Shown here: positions 11,501 to 19,602 of the stretch, one piece after another
Layout of the letters: each line of letters starts with the position of its first letter
Numbering within the stretch: the stretch's first letter is position 1
DNA from: Linnemannia elongata
Taxonomy: Eukaryota; Mortierellomycota; Mortierellomycetes; Mortierellales; Mortierellaceae
Length of the DNA stretch: 64,000 nucleotides
Reading direction: 5' to 3'
Assembly (NCBI GenBank): GCA_036320915.1
Contig: JAXBDG010000023.1
Coordinates: forward strand, 434,001 to 498,000
Program-made: the position numbers and the translations under genes
The notes under the pieces: generated by a model
Seen by the model: the letters and a program-made list of their open reading frames with translations, nothing else
What the model was told of the DNA's origin: nothing
Database searches by the model: none

Positions 11501-12094
11501 ATAACCAATGATGGCAATCCAGATGTCAGGAGGCGAGTTATCAATGTTCTAGACCAGCAGTCCATATTGCCTGATTCAGCCATCCAGCCCCTCTCTGCCG
11601 CGCTCAAGGATGAAGATGCAGATGTCAGGAGGTCAGCAGCATCAGCATTAGGCAAGCGGTCCACATTGCCTGAACCAGTCATCCAGTCCCTCACTGCCGC
11701 ACTCAAGGACAAAAACGCATCTGTTAGGGAGTCTGCAGCAGAAGCATTAGGCAAGCAGTCCACCTTGTCTGTGTCAGCCATCCAGTCCCTCATTGCCGCA
11801 CTCAAGGACGATAACAGAGATGTTAGGAGGTCAGCTAATGAGGCTATTCATAACCGATGCCATTCGCTATGCGTCGCACTTCCAAGCCTATCTGAAGCTG
11901 AATTGGTTAGTGTGTATAAGGACCATCTATTTTATTATAGCTGCTCCCGTATTTTGTCTTTGCAAGTACAAGACGACACACTTCGTTGGTACACGGAACA
12001 AGGCCTAGTGTGCTCAGAACACGTGGATCCTGATAAGCTGAAATGCATCATGTCAACCTTTGAAACCATTCAACAGGAAGCAGAAATACACTAG
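5580..12094 (+). CDS. NLR-like protein: helical N-terminus, NACHT NTPase, 22 HEAT repeats
   Basis: A large STAND/NOD-like protein of about 2,050 residues. Exons joined here: 5580-5599, 5649-5918, 6020-7500, 7607-9193 and 9285-12094; all junctions are GT-AG and keep frame. N-terminus: helical region rich in K/E, a low-complexity S/T/Q linker (near 6110-6250), then a long all-helical domain. NACHT: Walker A GRAGIGKTT (near 8147, about residue 770), Walker B LFILDGLDE (near 8383) and an ITSRPSG sensor motif. C-terminus: 22 repeats of about 33 residues (HEAT / PBS-lyase type, consensus LPESAIQSLIAALKDEDADV) followed by an 80-residue cap. Fungal NACHT proteins of this layout are thought to act in self/non-self or stress recognition. 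Problem: an in-frame TAG at 6099 interrupts the N-terminal part unless a 45-nt GT-AG intron (6057-6101) is removed, so the gene could be a recent pseudogene. Start chosen because splicing at 5600 joins it in frame. Confidence 0.8.
9710..11860 (+). repeat. 99-bp coding tandem array (22 HEAT repeats)
   Basis: The unit encodes 33 residues (L-P-E-S-A-I-Q-S-L-I-x2-L-K-D-E-x3-V-R-x-S-A-x-E-A-L-G-K-Q-S-T). Adjacent units near 10790-11160 are almost identical at DNA level with exact 99-bp spacing. Two units (5 and 11) are shortened in the same way and share the variant DENVRIRRLATL, which points to duplication of a multi-repeat block. Variation is concentrated in a few positions (after KD-E and after V-R), the pattern expected of a recognition surface. 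Confidence 0.85.
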
Positions 12095-12472
12095 AGTTCA
12101 AACTGCCCCAATGATTGCAACTTTATAACTCTTCCGATCACCATGCATTCCAGGACAGAGGTAGCGCCTTTTTTCATTCAATAACCCTACCAATGTTGTG
12201 CGCAGGTACCAAGTTTGGCGTGTCAATCTTGTGTTATCGTTGTGTTATAAAAAAAAAAAAAAAGGTAACCATTGAGGCAGTTTTGCACCCAACGATTTTT
12301 CTTATGAACCATAAGAAAAATTACATGGGTTTAGCACGGCGGACTATCGTTTTTTTAAACCATGCTTTACTTCTTGCTCAAAGAAGAGAATTAAATAATG
12401 AAGAGGACAAGTGCGTACTCTCATGTCCTTGGTTGCAGGTGATTAGGAGGCCTAGCGAAGGCTTAACCGCGT
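12095..12472. other. Intergenic, short dispersed motif
   Basis: No gene supported. A segment near 12303-12360 contains TTACATGGGTTTAGCACGG followed by a T-run, which also occurs inside the palindrome arms at 51.76 and 52.08 kb, so it is part of a dispersed repeat. Confidence 0.45.
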
Positions 12473-12572
12473 GCAATGTGGTGATGTGAACGGAGATCGT
12501 TCACTTATTTTCGTTTCTGTCAATTGCTGGGATAAGCAAGGGAGGGGGGGAGGTATTCAGCTAGTAATATCC
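12473..12572 (-). repeat. 103-bp dispersed repeat, copy 1 (partly diverged)
   Basis: Reverse complement of the repeat found at 44552-44654 and 52437-52539. It contains the hairpin GTGAACG-x5-CGTTCAC (here GTGAACGGAGATCGTTCAC) and ends in GTGGTGATGTG. The copy is cut by the left end of the IS630/Tc1-like element at about 12579. Confidence 0.65.
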
Positions 12573-12629
12573 CTTTGGCCATTTGAAATCGCTGTACATC
12601 AAAAACTAAATGCGCAGATGCGAAGCAAT

Positions 12630-13949
12630 AGGGGTCGTCAAATATCTCGCCACACGGCGTGAAAAGGGACCGAGCGTATTTCAATACACGCACAAGGGGT
12701 GTACGCATTTTCGTATTCTTTTCGAGTATTCATTTTCACGTACTCGAATTACAGTAAATACGCCGGCGCATTTCGTCAAACGAGACGACCATTTGGCCCT
12801 CTTTTTGCCCTTTTTTTCTTCACACATATGTCACTTTCATGACTTTCTTCTCTTCCGCTACTTCTTTATCATAATCGTTCTTTCTTCCTTGCATATCTTT
12901 TTATCCCCTTCTTCATATTTCCTCCTCCTTACTCTCTCCATCATTTAACAATAAACCATGCCCAATCTCTCTAACAGACAGTGTGAGCTCAAGGTCATCG
13001 AATTCCTTATCCTGCAACATAGCATCGACAACGATGACAAAGCTGAGGAGGAGGCCACGCTTCTCTATGTTATGGCCCTCTCGATGAGGTTCATTGAGTG
13101 TCCCCTCAAGGACAGAAGCAAGACCAACCTTTACTTTTACTCAAAGAGGTGTTCCCTCATCTCTCTGACACTGCCTTCAGGTCCTGTTTCCGAACAACAA
13201 AGGAGGGCTTCAAGTCGCTTATGTACCTTTTTCAGGGACACGACATTTTCTACAACAAATCATCCAACCCTCAGGCACACCCTGGATGGCAGCTTGCGGT
13301 AGCGCTTATGCGGATCGGAACATACGGTAACGGTTCAAGCGCAGTCCGAGTAGTGGGAACACTTTTTCTGGGGCAAGGTACAGTTACCTTATACACCAAC
13401 AGAGTCATCACGGTAATCTTCTCCAAGCGAGACCAATGGCTTGCATGGCACGACGCGGCACGACGAGATGCATCAAGAAATTGTTACACACAAGGTTGGC
13501 AGAAATGTGCGGGGCTGCTCTTTTTTATGTGTGCGGTCTTAATTGTTGTACTGACAGGCTGGTAGTCTCTGGGGTCAAGAGAGACGCGAGGGCCTTTTGC
13601 ACGACGAGTGAGAACCCTGGGTTTGGGTTGGAAGTTCTTGTTGTTCTTGATAAGAGCCATGGTGTAGGTGGAATGAGGGGAAGAGGTGTACCCAATTGGT
13701 TGTGAGAGAAGTAGATGGTAGGGTGTTTGACTATCCTGAACGAAGAAAATGTTTTTATTTTTTTCTTCTCGGTTGACGATTTTTGCCACTGCCAAACGCG
13801 CAACTTGTGTTTGCGAAATACGTCAAGGGTCGTAGGTTTGTGCGTTCGCATTTTCGTATTAGAAGACCTGCGCAGGTGACAGAAAAATGTCAAATGCGCA
13901 AACGAACGGCGGATTTATTTTGGATTTGGCCGTACTTTGACGACCCCTA
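12630..13949. mobile_element. PIF/Harbinger-like element nested in the IS630-like element
   Basis: Terminal inverted repeats AGGGGTCGTCAAA (from 12630) and TTTGACGACCCCT (to 13948), each flanked by the trinucleotide AAT, consistent with a 3-bp target duplication typical of PIF/Harbinger. The interior holds a broken transposase N-terminal part (12958-13560) and, on the minus strand from 13660, a short basic reading frame beginning MALIKNNK that resembles one at 16015 in the second block. Confidence 0.6.
12958..13560 (+). pseudogene. Harbinger-type transposase N-terminal remnant
   Basis: The first frame from ATG 12958 encodes about 60 residues and then continues in another frame from about 13140 (LSDTAFRSCFRTTKEGFKSL, GWQLAVALMRIGTYGNGSS, VRVVGTLFLGQGTVTLYTNR), so there is a frameshift. 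This helical, helix-turn-helix-like segment is the N-terminal part of DDE_4/Harbinger transposases of fungi. The catalytic DDE domain is missing: the frame runs out at about 13560 into unrelated sequence. It is a deletion derivative without activity. Confidence 0.6.
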
Positions 13950-14186
13950 ATGTCGTTGTGGGGGTTTTGAACAATGCGTATTAAAATTTCAAAATGCTTG
14001 GCTTCAGATTTTCAGTTCGTCAACTCATTTGACGCAACTTCAACGCTCTTTGGTACTGCCAGATATATGTAGTCGACTTTTGTGAATTCCTCTATTCTTT
14101 ACAGCCTTTTCCCTCGCCTTCATCATATATCATATTCCTTTGTCTTCCTCATCTCAACACGACCCCCCCACACTCTTTACAGCACC

Positions 14187-15622
14187 ATGCCACCTGTCAG
14201 AAGAAGGAAGGACAAAAAAATCGACGACTCCACTAGGGAAAAAATCATTGAACTGGTCACTGACCAGGGCAAGACCATGGCATCGGTGGCTAGTACTCTC
14301 GACATCCCCGCATCTACTGTCAGAAGCATCGCCAACACCTTCTGTCAGACCAGCCGCATAGCCAAGGTGCCTAGGGGTGGCAATCGTATCAGTAGGATCG
14401 AGCAATCGCATCTTGAATGACTCACCGAGAACATGGACGAGTTTGCCGGTCGCCCTGCTGAGTGGCTCACTAACCAGCTGAATGAGCACTTTCAGATTCA
14501 GCCTCCCCTCGCACGACGCACCGTGGTCAGGGCCATCAGCAAGCTCACTAACTATACACTCAAGTTGATGAGGGCCGAGTCTGAAAGGTACAACGATCCC
14601 AAGCGTATCGAGGTCCGACAACAATGGGCTGAAAATGTCCTCCAGGGTCCTGGCAATATGAACCACTTGTTTATGATATATTGACGAGGCTGGGTTCAAT
14701 TTGCACATCACTCGCAAGTATGGCCGTGCTCCTCGAGGCAGGCGCGCCATCCAGAGGGTCCTCTACAACCGTGGCCCGAACATGTCCTTGGTCATTGCGG
14801 TTGATAAGACGGGCATTCTAGCATACCACTTCAAGCGCGGTGCCCATAACCAAGACCTTCACCGAATTTTTGGAGGACCAACTTTTCCCCCGTCTTGGGG
14901 AGAGTCACCGCATTCTTCTAATGGACAATGCCAAGTTCCACAAAACCCAGAGGGTCAGGAACGCCGTCACTGCCAATGGCCACACCCTTCTTTTCCTCCC
15001 TCCATACAGTCCACACCTCAATGTTGCTGAGTCCGTCTTCAGCAGTATCAAGACCCATGTCCGCCAGGAGATTGTCCAAGCTGAGACCCTTGCGGGTCAT
15101 GTTGCACGTGGCCTAGAACGAATTGATGCTGCAATGGCAAGAGGGTGGATCCGAGAGGTTGGGCGAAATTTCCAGCTTTCACTTTCTGGAATTCGACTTG
15201 GGCGTCTCTATGACGTCCGCCGAGCCCTTCCTGAGGGCTATCAAGACCCATATATTGAGGGTTGGGATGACGAACCAGAGTATTAAGATAGGGAAGAGGG
15301 GGATGATGTGGACGTAGACGAGGAGAGGGAGGAGGAGAGGGAGGAGGTAGAGGAGGAGGTAGAGGAGGAGGAGGAGGAGGAGGAAGAGGAGGAGAAAGTG
15401 GAGGAGGTGAAGGAGGAGGAGGAAGAGGAGGAGAAAGTGGAGGAGGTGGAGGAGGTGGAGGAGGTGGAGGAGGTGGAGGAGGTGGAGGAGGTGGAGGAGG
15501 TGGAGGAGGTGGAGGAGGTGGAGATGGACGAGGGGGAGGATGGGGAAGAGGAGGATGAAGTTCGCTTGCATGCTCGTAGGTACTCACCCCTTCGCACCCG
15601 ATCGGGGAAAGCACGAAATTGA
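14187..15622 (+). pseudogene. IS630/Tc1-like (DDE_3) transposase, broken
   Basis: Start ATG 14187 gives a helix-turn-helix region (EKIIELVTDQGKTMASVAST, then PASTVRSIANTF). An in-frame TGA at 14418 follows HLE; the frame then continues through ENMDEFAGRPAEWLTNQ. Near 14680 a frameshift precedes the first catalytic aspartate (IDEAGFN), and near 14845 a second one follows FKRGA. The rest is clear: second Asp in LLMDNAKFHK, and Glu in PYSPHLNVAESVFSSIK, the DDE triad. A TAA at 15284 then separates the domain from an in-frame acidic tail (EEV repeats) that ends in a basic motif RRYSPLRTRSGKARN. Four disruptions make it non-functional. The acidic tail and end motif recur at 33.8-34.4 kb. Confidence 0.8.
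15340..15530. repeat. GAGGTG/GAGGAG microsatellite in transposase tail
   Basis: Hexanucleotide GAGGTG units repeated about a dozen times, flanked by GAGGAG/GAGGAA units; in the transposase frame they encode an acidic EEV/EEE tail. Confidence 0.85.
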
Positions 15623-15738
15623 GGATTTGAGGTGAGCGAAAGTCATATCAAAGCACGAGTAAAAATGCTTTAGCGTAGAGCAGATTTCAAATGGGTCAAG
15701 CGAATAAAAAACATGTCTGCGCATTTTTTAAGAAGAAT

Positions 15739-17193
15739 AGGGGTCGTCAAACCACGGTCAAATCAAAATATATCCGCCGCACATTTGCGTATTTGACATC
15801 GCTTTGTCAACTGCGCAGACCTCCTTTTACGAAAATGAGTACGCACAAACCTACGACCTTCGGCGTATTTCACAAAAACAAGTTGCGTGTTTGGCAATGG
15901 CAGCAAACTCCAAACGGAATAAAAATAAACTCGCACATTTTTCAAAGAGGGAGTCAAACACCACCTCACCTTCTTTTCTTGCCACCAATTGAACACACCC
16001 TCATCAACTTCACCATGGCTGCTGCCAAGAACAACAAGCCCAAATCCAAGTCCTCGTTGGCGATTAGAAATATTGGGCATGGTTTATGGTTGTATGATAT
16101 AGAGGGCAAGAAAGAGGAGAGACGACAAGAGGGCAAGAGGAGAGACGAGTAAGAAAAAACAATGGTAATAACGCACAAGAAGTAGTGGACAGAATGGAAA
16201 AAAAAGAAATCAACGTTTGTGTGAAAAAAGAAAATCCCTAAAAAAGTCCCAAAAAGAGGCCCTACCGTCCACTCATTTGACAAAATGCGCCGGCGTATTT
16301 GTTTTGAGTACGTGAAATTCGATGCGCAAAAGAAATACGAAAATACGTATCCCCCATTTGCGTGTATTTGGGGGTTTCAAACCTTGACATTTGATGGCGT
16401 GTAACCAAATGCGCCGTCAACCAAATCCGCCATCAAAATACGTCTGTGTCGCGAACCTAGACGGGGCAGACAGGGCAGACGGAGATTGACCTCTCAGTGC
16501 TAGGAAGCAGGGCCAGGCAGGACAAAGGCAGGACAAAGGTAGGACAAAGGTAGGGTAAATGGAGCAGGAATCAGAGGTGGTTTTCAAAGTGTTGACAGAG
16601 TGTTATTTAGGACAAGGTTACAGGGTAGGGATCGGGTTCAGGGTGGTGACAAAGTATATTCGAGTTACTAAGTGGGGATTAAACTATCTGGATACTGACT
16701 ATATATAAGTATGATTGTGGCTATGTTAATTAATTATTTACTTGGGCGAAGACAGCTGCGCCCGAGTTTGCCTGATCGCACCAAGAGTCGATCGATCACT
16801 CTTAAGAGTCGACCGATCGTGTTGTACGACGCGACATAATCATAACAAGAGTCGACAGTCATGATCTAACTATAGTATAGGACGCGACAGTCTGCTTGAG
16901 GGCTGATGTATTTCAAATACGCCATTGAAATACGCTTCGATTTGAATTGAACGATGTCAAAGTTTGAAACCCCCTATTGAAATACGCTCAGTCCCTTTTC
17001 ACGCCGCTCGTTATGAGGTTTGACGACCCCTAATAGGGGGTTTCAAACTTTGATATCGTTCAATTCAAATCGAAGCGTATTTCAATGGCGTATTTGAAAT
17101 ACATCAGCCCTCAAGCAGACGTATTTTGATGGCGGATTTGGTTGACGGCGCATTTGGTTACACGCCAACAAATGTCAAGGTTTGAAACCCCCA
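15739..17193. mobile_element. Second Harbinger-like block inserted in the IS630-like element
   Basis: Starts AGGGGTCGTCAAACC after AAT (15736-15738) and ends GGTTTGAAACCCCCA before AAT (17194-17196). Comparison with the element copy at 34.93 kb shows that the host sequence resumes right after this point, so the block is one insertion with a 3-bp duplication. It has no transposase; the right half is a fold-back palindrome, and a solo LTR has landed in its left arm. It is probably a composite non-autonomous derivative of the family at 12630. Confidence 0.5.
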
Positions 17194-17196
17194 AAT
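16366..17196. repeat. Fold-back palindrome interrupted by a solo LTR
   Basis: The left arm (16366-16446 continuing at 16895-16974) is the reverse complement of 17035-17196, about 160 bp per arm with few mismatches. The loop (about 16975-17034) is itself a Harbinger-type end (GAGCGTATTTC to GGGGTCGTCAAA in reverse). Removing the LTR restores an unbroken arm across the GTCTG target site. Confidence 0.75.
16447..16889 (+). mobile_element. Solo LTR of an LTR retrotransposon, 443 bp
   Basis: Begins TGTCGCG and ends CGCGACA (TG...CA ends) and is flanked by a perfect 5-bp target duplication GTCTG (16442-16446 and 16890-16894). It has a TATA-like CTATATATAAG near 16699. The insertion splits the left arm of the fold-back palindrome, and the uninterrupted right arm proves the empty-site sequence. 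No internal retrotransposon sequence remains, so it arose by LTR-LTR recombination. Strand is set by the TATA box only. Confidence 0.85.
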
Positions 17197-17268
17197 GTGA
17201 CGATTTCAAATGGCCAAAGGGAAATATGCACCCCATGATTTCATGCATTTGACAATTCTTCTCGCAGT

Positions 17269-17372
17269 ATCTTGCCTTGGTGTTATTCCCTGCCCTCGCT
17301 TCCCCTGCCCTCGCTTCCCCTGCCTTCGCTTCCCCTGCCCTCGCTCTTCCTGCCCTTACTCTTCCTTACCCT
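17269..17372. repeat. 15-bp tandem repeat (GGGGAAGCGAGGGCA on minus)
   Basis: About six units of TGCCCTCGCTTCCCC with decay at the right. It lies immediately 3' (in rRNA sense) of the 28S fragment at 17392-17432. Confidence 0.7.
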
Positions 17373-17391
17373 TTCTTTCCAGCAGCGTCGC

Positions 17392-17432
17392 TATGAATGC
17401 TTGGCTGCCACAAGCCAGTTATCACAGGGTGG
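17392..17432 (-). repeat. 28S rRNA-derived fragment
   Basis: Minus strand reads CCCTGTGATAACTGGCTTG then TGGCAGCCAAGCATTCATAG and CGACGCTGC, the highly conserved large-subunit core segment. It is only about 41 bp, followed in the rRNA sense by a G-rich tandem repeat. Confidence 0.75.
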
Positions 17433-17687
17433 ATGAATTGGGAAGGCGTCATCGCAGGGCGGCTGGGTTTCGAGCTTCCCAGAACCTTCCATAAACTTTA
17501 TCTCGTTTTGGGCTTGAGTCTCTGTGAGCCACCATAAGTCACTCTATTCTTCTGGTGTCCCTTAGGTTATTATCATGATTAGTTCTCGCAGCAGTAAATG
17601 AATTGTTTATTTTCATTGTAGTTGGGGACGAGATGAGGATATGAGGATATGAGGATTGAGGATTGAGGATTGCAAGAGAATCGAGGA

Positions 17688-18071
17688 TCAAAATGTCTCG
17701 TAGCACGTCTTACGTCTCACCACCTCGGTTTGTGGCTTGTTCCACTTCAACCAGATATATATTAAGATGACGCAAAAAATTACGTTTTCAATCACAAGAA
17801 CCTGGTTGTTTATCAGGTAGCTAATCGGATAGTCAGCATCGTACAGTCCTTTGTAATAGCCCTTATCATGGCCATTTTTGTACCCTGCTTCAAATCCTTT
17901 CGCGAATCCTTCGTCTGATCCTTTTAAGAATCCGACATCATAGCCTTTCGAGTATCCTCCTTCAAAGCCTTTCGAGTATCCTTCTTCAGATCCCTGCGTG
18001 TATCCGTCATCATACAAGAATCCGCAGAAGTAATCACACAACCCTTGCGAGGCGACTGTATCGTTACACAT
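17688..18071 (-). CDS. GX3-repeat protein with C-terminal membrane helix
   Basis: This 127-residue reading frame starts MCNDTVASQG. Residues about 22-76 contain 14 glycines at exact four-residue spacing (G-Y-x-x-G-F-x-x, with Tyr/Phe after most glycines), an 8-residue repeat of the type GYSKGFEG. A single hydrophobic helix (VLVIENVIFCVILIYIWL) follows, then a short basic tail, so it is probably a tail-anchored or single-pass membrane protein. Uninterrupted GX3 runs are known from the deca-GX3 proteins Yae1/Lto1, but those lack a membrane helix, so this is only a structural parallel. The first 20 residues contain three cysteines. No intron is needed. Whether it is expressed is unknown; no close neighbour suggests a role. 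Confidence 0.5.
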   Translation of the reverse strand: MCNDTVASQGLCDYFCGFLYDDGYTQGSEEGYSKGFEGGYSKGYDVGFLKGSDEGFAKGFEAGYKNGHDKGYYKGLYDADYPISYLINNQVLVIENVIFCVILIYIWLKWNKPQTEVVRRKTCYETF

Positions 18072-18477
18072 GATTGACTACCTCACGGTGTTTGAAACAG
18101 ACAATGTAATTGAATTAGGGTCCATTAACCTCGATTTCGACGTTGACATTGCAATGACCATTGAACTCACCTTTAGACAACAAGTTGGTGGGAAAGGGTA
18201 TCAAATTGTTCAAAAAAGGTAGACAAACACCACGGGTGGAAGAGCGGAAGTAGTATAGGAAATGGCGAGATTGAGTGGGAGGGGGGGGATGGAACAATGG
18301 TAAACAGTGAATGAATGAACAGGGCAAGAAAACCAAAGCCCTACGAGAATCGTCACGTCATCATCCAATTGCGGAGACGCGCACGAACCATGCTCCATCT
18401 TTCATCAATTTGTGACTGTCAAGTCATGTGATACATTCACAAACCAACGACGCCACCAAGACAGAATGCACACTCGG
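18072..18477. other. Intergenic, no supported gene
   Basis: Probable upstream region of the minus-strand GX3 protein. No TATA box or coding signal is clear. Confidence 0.4.
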
Positions 18478-18994
18478 GACGCAGTCACACTCTCCAGAGG
18501 GGCTGGGCGAAAATCTCACCTTCACCCTTGAAGCATCGTTAGTGTCAACATTTCCTAAAAAGGATAGAGGGTTTACATGGGCGTAGAAGTCTAAAATAAA
18601 CAGTGGTTCTGCGCCTGTGTAAACCCTCTGTCCTCAGATGCTCAATTTCACATCGCGCAATTCTCTTTCATTCACTCTCTCCGTACCCGTCTCTTGTCTT
18701 ATACCCATCCTGCGACGCTGTGGACCACGACTGCACCATGACAGAGAGCGGACATCAGAGGTATAGCAGCCCATACCCACCCAAGCTCCATCGTCGGGTG
18801 TACCTTCATCAGTAGCAGGAACAGGAGCTGATTGTCATCTTTTTGTTGTTGTTTTTTGCGCAGAACCACTGTTTATTTTAGACTTCTACGCCCATGTAAA
18901 CCCTCTATCCTTTTTAGGAAATGTTGACACTAACGATGCTTCAAGGGTGAAGGTGAGATTTTCGCCCAGCCCCTCTGGAGAGTGTGACTGCGTC
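18478..18994. repeat. 137-bp perfect inverted repeat with 243-bp spacer
   Basis: Arms 18478-18614 and 18858-18994 are exact reverse complements. The spacer has no obvious transposase. The inner ends (GCGCAGAACCACTG) and outer ends (GACGCAGTCACACTC) do not match other elements in the window, and no clear target duplication is visible. It could be a MITE-like fold-back element or a recent inverted duplication. Confidence 0.9.
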
Positions 18995-19602
18995 ACTCAC
19001 TCCAGAGGTGGTTGGGTATCACAGCGTCCACACTCGGGTTCACTTCAACAAACGAACGACCCATCGGCCAGCGCTCCCACGCAAGGTTGGAGGAGAATAC
19101 CAGGAGAGGTCACTTCAAGGCTCATCCAGCTCTGAGACAAGCCTTGGGTAAATGACGGACCTCTCGCCTTGGTAGACGATCTAGCGAAACGGATTAACGA
19201 GATCTCTCAACAAGTCTGAGAAGGGCAACTTCGAACTAGCCAGTACCTGCGCGTTTCAACAGGCGATGTTCTCCAAGTCCTACCCCCCCCCCCCCCCCCC
19301 CCTACAACACACACACACACAAAAAACCCCCAGCACCACATCATCCACCCATGACTGCGTCACCCCCACCACTCACTGCCATCTTCTGGTCATCTTTCTG
19401 AAAGAACAAGATCCCGCACAACGCGCGCAATGGCTGGTGGTAAATGCTGCATTAGTAAAAATAGGGTACCATGTTGGTTCTTTTACTCTTTGCCTTTCCA
19501 AAGACACCATCGGCAGTAGCTGACTTGTTTATTTCAGTAAAAGCTCATAAAATCCAAACAGGGGTTGAAGAGGAAGTAAATGAGAGCGCCACGATCGCTC
19601 TA
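18995..19602. other. Intergenic with poly-C and CA tracts
   Basis: A run of C (about 19283-19302) followed by a short (AC)n tract. No gene is supported. Confidence 0.5.

Larger units (their letters stand above)
12579..17219 (+). mobile_element. IS630/Tc1-like DNA transposon with nested insertions
   Basis: The left end TATCCCTTTGGCCATTTGAAATCG (start about 12577) is mirrored by CGATTTCAAATGGCCAAAGGG ending about 17219, giving terminal inverted repeats. Inside are a broken DDE transposase (14187-15622) and two insertions: a Harbinger-like block at 12630-13949 and a second block at 15739-17193, each flanked by AAT. A second, fragmentary copy of the element's 3' end lies at 34840-34990 and lacks the second insertion, which confirms where that insertion begins and ends. 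Confidence 0.6.

Noticed and set aside
9643..11805. 720-residue open frame on the minus strand over the HEAT array
   Set aside because: It is a by-product of the 99-bp coding repeat: the repeat unit happens to lack stops in this frame. The plus-strand frame has the HEAT pattern, NACHT domain and splice structure.
15048..15614. Proline-rich 188-residue frame and related Ser/Leu frames
   Set aside because: Antisense reading of the GAGGTG/GAGGAG tail of the transposase.
17031..17034. AAT after GACGACCCCT as the right end of the second Harbinger-like block
   Set aside because: The element copy at 34.93 kb shows that host sequence resumes only at about 17197, so this inner end belongs to the palindrome loop rather than the block border.
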